Assembly: GCF_013401555.1 (NCBI RefSeq)
Contig: NZ_CP058552.1
Location: 2,232,001 to 2,296,000 of the forward strand
Length of the DNA stretch: 64,000 bases
Reading direction: 5' to 3'
Origin: Paenibacillus sp. E222
Lineage (GTDB): Bacteria > Bacillota > Bacilli > Paenibacillales > Paenibacillaceae
The notes under the pieces are model-generated. The model worked only from the letters and a program-made list of their open reading frames with translations, did no database searches and was not told the origin of the DNA. The position numbers and the translations under genes were made by a program. Positions 60,154-64,000 of this stretch are shown piece after piece (within the stretch, counting starts at the first letter, position 1; each line of letters starts with the position of its first letter).

Positions 60154-61170
60154 TTGGCTACAATTAAAGACATATCACAAATGACGGGATTTTCGATAAC
60201 GACCGTATCCAGAGCTCTGAATGGGTACTCGGACGTCAGCGATAGTACGCGCAAACGGATTAAAGAAGCCGCCGAAACTCTGAATTATAGTCCAAATGGT
60301 CTAGCGAGAGGCCTGGTCATGAAGGAAACCAAAACGCTGGGGTTGCTTGTATCAGGCATGACGTACAAAAACATCGATAACAACTTTGTTTTCGAAGTGC
60401 TTTGCGGTATTAATGATAGCGCTGCCAATTCGGACTATGATCTGATTTTGTTCAGCACGAATACAGCGAAGCAAAAGATGAAAACGTACACACAGCTGTG
60501 CAGGGAACGAAAGGTGGATGGCGTCATTCTACAGGGTGTAAAGACGGATGATCCGTATTTGCAGGAAGTATTGGATAGTGATATTCCTTGTGTATTAATT
60601 GATATCCCCATTCACAGTGAGTATGTTGGTTTTGTATCAACGAATCACAAACAAAGTGCACAAACTGCTGTAGAGCACCTTATTGGTTTGGGTCATCAGC
60701 AGATCGCCATGGTCAACGGTTACCCGGAGGCTTTTGTTTCCAAGGAGCGCTATGAAGGATATTCCGATGCCATGCGAAATGCAGGATTGAGTTTGAAGCC
60801 TGAATGGATCGTAAACGGGAATTTCACGGAAGAAGAAGCACAGCAGCAAGCTTCAGAGTTGTTGAGGGCTTATCCGGAAATTACCGCAATCTTTTGTGCA
60901 AGCGACATGATGGCTTTGGGTGTAATGAAAGCTGCGAATGAATTAGGTATTTCTATACCAGATGAATTGTCTGTAGTGGGATTTGACGACATTCCAACAG
61001 CCGCTTATTTTCAACCACCACTCACCACCATCGGACAGAACATGTATCAGTTGGGACATGAAGCTGCAAACCTGCTGATGGGCATGCTGAGATCGGAAGA
61101 CAGCCCCAAATTTATTATTTTGCAAAATGAATTGGTTTTGAGATCCTCGACAGCCCAACCAGGTCGCTGA
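60154..61170 (+). CDS. LacI-family regulator of the GH65 operon
   Basis: This 338-aa protein has the LacI HTH ([20 protein letters not shown]), hinge [10 protein letters not shown] and a sugar-binding domain ([44 protein letters not shown]). I take TTG at 60154 as the start: TTTGGAGG precedes it and the HTH begins at residue 3. The upstream ATG at 60046 lies before the promoter. It likely binds TCCRAAACGTTTYGGA sites at its own gene and before GH65, with a disaccharide or product as inducer. Confidence 0.9.
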   Translation: MATIKDISQMTGFSITTVSRALNGYSDVSDSTRKRIKEAAETLNYSPNGLARGLVMKETKTLGLLVSGMTYKNIDNNFVFEVLCGINDSAANSDYDLILFSTNTAKQKMKTYTQLCRERKVDGVILQGVKTDDPYLQEVLDSDIPCVLIDIPIHSEYVGFVSTNHKQSAQTAVEHLIGLGHQQIAMVNGYPEAFVSKERYEGYSDAMRNAGLSLKPEWIVNGNFTEEEAQQQASELLRAYPEITAIFCASDMMALGVMKAANELGISIPDELSVVGFDDIPTAAYFQPPLTTIGQNMYQLGHEAANLLMGMLRSEDSPKFIILQNELVLRSSTAQPGR

Positions 61171-61236
61171 GTTTAGCTGAGAATACGGTTCACGAGGAAT
61201 TGCAAAATGAACGAGATGAAGAGAGCACCGAAATGT

Positions 61237-61293
61237 TTTATGAAATCCGAAACGTTTCGGTATTATTTTCAATCAAATCCAAAACGTTTCGGA
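61237..61293 (+). promoter_or_regulatory. GH65 promoter with two operators
   Basis: TTTATG (61237-61242), 18 bases, TATTAT (61261-61266). TCCGAAACGTTTCGGT (61246-61261) fills the spacer and TCCAAAACGTTTCGGA (61278-61293) covers the region after +1. The two centres are 32 bases apart, about three helical turns. Confidence 0.75.
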
Positions 61294-61326
61294 TACAACA
61301 TAAGATAGACATAGGGGGAATACACA

Positions 61327-63657
61327 TTGCTGAAATACGATGCAGGACAAGGAGAATGGAGTAACTGGCTGGTAACTGAAACCGGGTTTGATCCGGCTCA
61401 TCAAGGGAAAGGCGAAGCTGTTCTCTCACTTGGAAACGGCTACATGGGACTTCGCTCTGCAACGGACGAGAATTATGTTGGACAGGTGCGGAACTGGTTC
61501 GTAGCTGGAACCTTCAATAAGTTTGATGAACATGAAGTAACAGAACTCCCAAATGCAGCAGATGTGACGGAGCTTTCAATTACCCTGAACGGGGAAAACT
61601 TCAGCTTGGAAAAAGGAAGAACGATCAGCTACAGTCGTCAACTGAATCTCAAAAACGGTGAGCTCACCCGTAACGTGGTCTGGCAGAGCCCAACAGGAGA
61701 AAGCTTTGAACTTCAATTCCGTCGTTTTGTTTCCTTGAGCAACCGTCATCTGGTTGGTTCATCGGTAAGCATCAAGCCACTGGATGGTCAGGCACGTGTT
61801 CACATTGCATCCGGTATTAATGGACAATGGACGAACTCGGGTGCACAGCATTTCACGGAAGGCGAAAAACGGATATTTGAAAAGACTTATATTCAAATGA
61901 CGTCAACGACGACACAATCGGCTATTGATTTTGTAACCAATACAGTGCATCAATGGCAGCTGAATGGTGAAAAGGTTGAGCCGGAATTGCGTCAAACGAT
62001 GGGACGCCGCAAGGTTGGCATCGAAGGCACAGTAACCGTGGAAGCCGGACAATCGGTAACACTGGAGAAAATCTCGAATGTGCATACCAGCCGCGATCTG
62101 GTGTACAGCAACGGTGGATATTCACTGGAGCAAATTCGTGAATCTGCACTGACAGAACTGAAGCAAGAGTCGCAAAAAGGGTATGATCAGCTATTTCGTG
62201 AAAGCGCTAACGCTTGGGCGGATACCTGGTCCACGTACAACATTGAAGTGGACAGCACAAGTGGATATGACCAGCTTGCCATCCGTTTCGCCATCTATCA
62301 TCTCGTCATTATGACACCTGCGCATGATAATCGCATGGGAATCGGGGCGAAAGGATTAAGTGGTGAAGGGTACAAGGGACATTCCTTTTGGGATACGGAA
62401 ATCTTCATCCTTCCATTCTTCATCTACAGCAATCCCAAAATCGCAAGATCCTTGCTGGAATATCGATATCAGGGGTTGGATGGAGCTAGAAGCAAGGCCA
62501 AGGAGAATGGATTCGAAGGAGCCATGTATCCGTGGGAAGCAGCCTGGATCGAAGATGGCGAAGTTACACCGGTATGGGGAGATGTAGATATCGTAACCGG
62601 AGAGCAGACGAAGATCTGGTCCGGCTTTATTGAACAGCATATTACCTCTGACATCGCTTATGCCGTTTGGCATTATGTCCAGTCTACAGGCGATGAGGCG
62701 TTCATGGATGAATATGGCTACGAGATCATTTTTGATACAGCAACGTTCTGGGCCAGCCGCTTGGAGTGGGATGAGGCCAAAGGACGTTATCACATCAATG
62801 AGGTTGTTGGACCGGATGAGTATAAGGAGCATGTGGACAACAATGCATTCACCAATCATATGGCTCACTTCAATATGGAGCTGGCCATTCAATATTATGA
62901 AAAGCTTCAGCAGGAGAAACCTGAATTGCTCAAAGCATTGTCTGCGAAGCTTAACCTGACATCTGCTCGGGAAACGTGGAACAAGCTGGATCAAATGTAT
63001 CTGCCAGGGCCGAATGAACAAGGACTTATTCCACAAGATGATACTTACTTGCAGAAGAAAGTCATTGATCTTACCCCTTATAAAAATCAGACCAAAGTGG
63101 CCAGCATCTTCAATGACTACAACCTGGATCAGGTTGGTGAAATGCAAATTTCGAAGCAGGCTGACATCATGATGCTGTTCTTCCTGCTTGAGAATAAATT
63201 CGAACCGGATATCAAACGCGCCAACTACGACTACTATGAGGAGAAAACTTTGCATGATTCCTCATTATCCCTGTCGACGCACAGTATCCTTGCCAGTGAC
63301 TTCGGAGATCGCCCACTTGCTTATGATCTGTTCCGTCGGGCTTCCGAGATTGATCTGGGACCGCATATGCATTCTTCGGATGCAGGCATCCACTCCGCTT
63401 CGCTGGGCGGAATATGGGAATGTGTCGTGATGGGATTTGCCGGAGTTCGCATGTTGGATGGCAAGCTTCATCTCGATCCGAAGCTGCCTGAATCCTGGAG
63501 CAGTCTGAAATTCCCGCTCTACTGGCAGAATCAGCTGCTGCATATCACAATCACTTCCGAGGGTATTCTAATCGAGAGTGATGCAGAGGAAGAAATTTCT
63601 CTACTTCTGTCCGGTCAGCAAGTTACTTTCAGCAAACGGTTTCAAACCTTGGTTTAA
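61327..63657 (+). CDS. GH65 disaccharide phosphorylase
   Basis: This 776-aa enzyme has an N-terminal beta-sandwich and an (alpha/alpha)6 barrel of GH65. It has GHSFWDTEIFILPFF, AMYPWEAAW, HITSDIAYAVWHYV, catalytic acid E498 in VVGPDEYKEHVDNNAF and the phosphate-loop region HSSDAGIHSASLGGIWE. As I recall, maltose phosphorylases read GPNEYENNVNNNWYT there. The GPDEY.EHVDNNAF version is nearer kojibiose, nigerose or trehalose phosphorylases. It splits an alpha-glucobiose with phosphate into beta-glucose 1-phosphate and glucose. The start is TTG at 61327, with AGGGGGA upstream. It is followed by a binding-protein gene. Confidence 0.9.
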   Translation: MLKYDAGQGEWSNWLVTETGFDPAHQGKGEAVLSLGNGYMGLRSATDENYVGQVRNWFVAGTFNKFDEHEVTELPNAADVTELSITLNGENFSLEKGRTISYSRQLNLKNGELTRNVVWQSPTGESFELQFRRFVSLSNRHLVGSSVSIKPLDGQARVHIASGINGQWTNSGAQHFTEGEKRIFEKTYIQMTSTTTQSAIDFVTNTVHQWQLNGEKVEPELRQTMGRRKVGIEGTVTVEAGQSVTLEKISNVHTSRDLVYSNGGYSLEQIRESALTELKQESQKGYDQLFRESANAWADTWSTYNIEVDSTSGYDQLAIRFAIYHLVIMTPAHDNRMGIGAKGLSGEGYKGHSFWDTEIFILPFFIYSNPKIARSLLEYRYQGLDGARSKAKENGFEGAMYPWEAAWIEDGEVTPVWGDVDIVTGEQTKIWSGFIEQHITSDIAYAVWHYVQSTGDEAFMDEYGYEIIFDTATFWASRLEWDEAKGRYHINEVVGPDEYKEHVDNNAFTNHMAHFNMELAIQYYEKLQQEKPELLKALSAKLNLTSARETWNKLDQMYLPGPNEQGLIPQDDTYLQKKVIDLTPYKNQTKVASIFNDYNLDQVGEMQISKQADIMMLFFLLENKFEPDIKRANYDYYEEKTLHDSSLSLSTHSILASDFGDRPLAYDLFRRASEIDLGPHMHSSDAGIHSASLGGIWECVVMGFAGVRMLDGKLHLDPKLPESWSSLKFPLYWQNQLLHITITSEGILIESDAEEEISLLLSGQQVTFSKRFQTLV

Positions 63658-63684
63658 TATAAATCCATGTGGGAGGTCATTCAA

Positions 63685-64000
63685 ATGAAAAAAGGGTCCG
63701 CAAGTTTGGTCATGATGCTGATTTTGGTATTCGTATTATCCGCGTGTTCTTCAGGTGGAAGCAACAGTGCAGAAGGTGGAAAAGGAGAAAAAGTAAAACT
63801 CACCTTCTCCGTATGGGGAGATGTCAACTCCGGTGCGGATGAAGTGAAGCTTGCGGAAGAGTTCAATGCTGCACACCCGGATATCGAAGTGAAGTTTGAG
63901 CCTATTCCAAGTGAAGGGTATGGAACTAAACTCACCACATCCCTGGCAGCAGGACAGGCACCAGACGTATTCCTGGTTGGTGAAGGCGACTACTACAAAT
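63685..64000 (+). CDS. Sugar-binding lipoprotein, truncated by the window edge
   Basis: The first 105 codons are visible: MKKGSASLVMMLILVFVLSAC (lipobox, C21), a Ser/Gly linker, then VKLTFSVWGDVNSGADEV, the start of a family 1 solute-binding domain. GGGAGGTC precedes the ATG, 28 bases after GH65. It likely delivers the disaccharide used by the phosphorylase; permeases are expected to follow outside the window. Confidence 0.88.
   Translation, partial: MKKGSASLVMMLILVFVLSACSSGGSNSAEGGKGEKVKLTFSVWGDVNSGADEVKLAEEFNAAHPDIEVKFEPIPSEGYGTKLTTSLAAGQAPDVFLVGEGDYYK

Noticed and set aside
1..64000. CRISPR arrays, tRNA/rRNA genes, insertion sequences, prophage or integration sites
   Set aside because: I looked for regularly spaced repeats, cloverleaf and rRNA sequence, transposase or integrase-like frames, and saw none.

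Overview
The window looks like chromosomal DNA of a Paenibacillus-type member of the Bacillota. The signs are copper-amine-oxidase-like 'stalk' domain surface proteins, YesM/YesN two-component pairs next to carbohydrate ABC transporters that lack an ATPase, many lipoprotein solute-binding proteins, strong AGGAGG ribosome binding sites with some TTG and GTG starts, CcpA-type cre sites, U-tailed terminators and an aa3-type quinol oxidase. This is a judgement from gene content; no search was run. I see no rRNA, tRNA, CRISPR array, insertion sequence or prophage.

Layout. 0.1-5.1 kb: two repeat-built stalk-domain surface proteins, a BdbC-like thiol oxidoreductase and a YtkA-like lipoprotein. 5.2-11.3 kb: a sucrose/fructan locus with a LacI regulator, a binding protein, two permeases and a GH32 hydrolase. 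Its promoter carries two abutting 16-bp operators and a cre-like site. 11.4-13.4 kb: a membrane-anchored alpha/beta hydrolase behind a MerR-type promoter, with its likely MerR regulator. 13.5-17 kb (minus strand): an M14-like zinc hydrolase and a three-gene ABC-2 exporter. 17.1-25.1 kb: DegV, a two-component/ABC-exporter module of the ycbLMNO kind, pdxK, and a second OmpR-type two-component pair. 25.1-32.5 kb: pssA, a DedA protein, a Na+/H+-type antiporter with an attenuator-like leader, a CtaM-like protein, gpmA, an aldo/keto reductase, a thioredoxin-like protein and uppP. 32.6-39.3 kb: TetR, a polar amino-acid ABC importer, OsmC, a TetR/MFS efflux pair, an AhpD-like protein and an Lrp regulator.

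39.4-55.1 kb is the most distinctive region. A YesMN-type sensor and regulator precede two permeases and three tandem paralogous solute-binding proteins, followed by GH95 and GH1 glycosidases. Binding proteins 2 and 3 and the GH95-GH1 pair each have their own terminator, a near-consensus promoter, a cre-like site at the predicted +1, an AAAACGTTTT palindrome and a 145-235 nt leader. The first binding protein instead follows the permeases through a structured spacer. The likely model is one permease pair served by several independently expressed binding proteins, energised by an MsmX-type shared ATPase encoded elsewhere. The substrate is probably a plant or fucosylated oligosaccharide (inference).

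55.4-60 kb: a small membrane protein and the qoxABCD quinol oxidase operon, whose subunit II lacks the usual lipobox cysteine. 60.1-64 kb: a LacI regulator and a GH65 disaccharide phosphorylase followed by a truncated binding protein. Three TCCRAAACGTTTYGGA operators link the regulator and the phosphorylase; one of them covers the regulator's own Shine-Dalgarno sequence.
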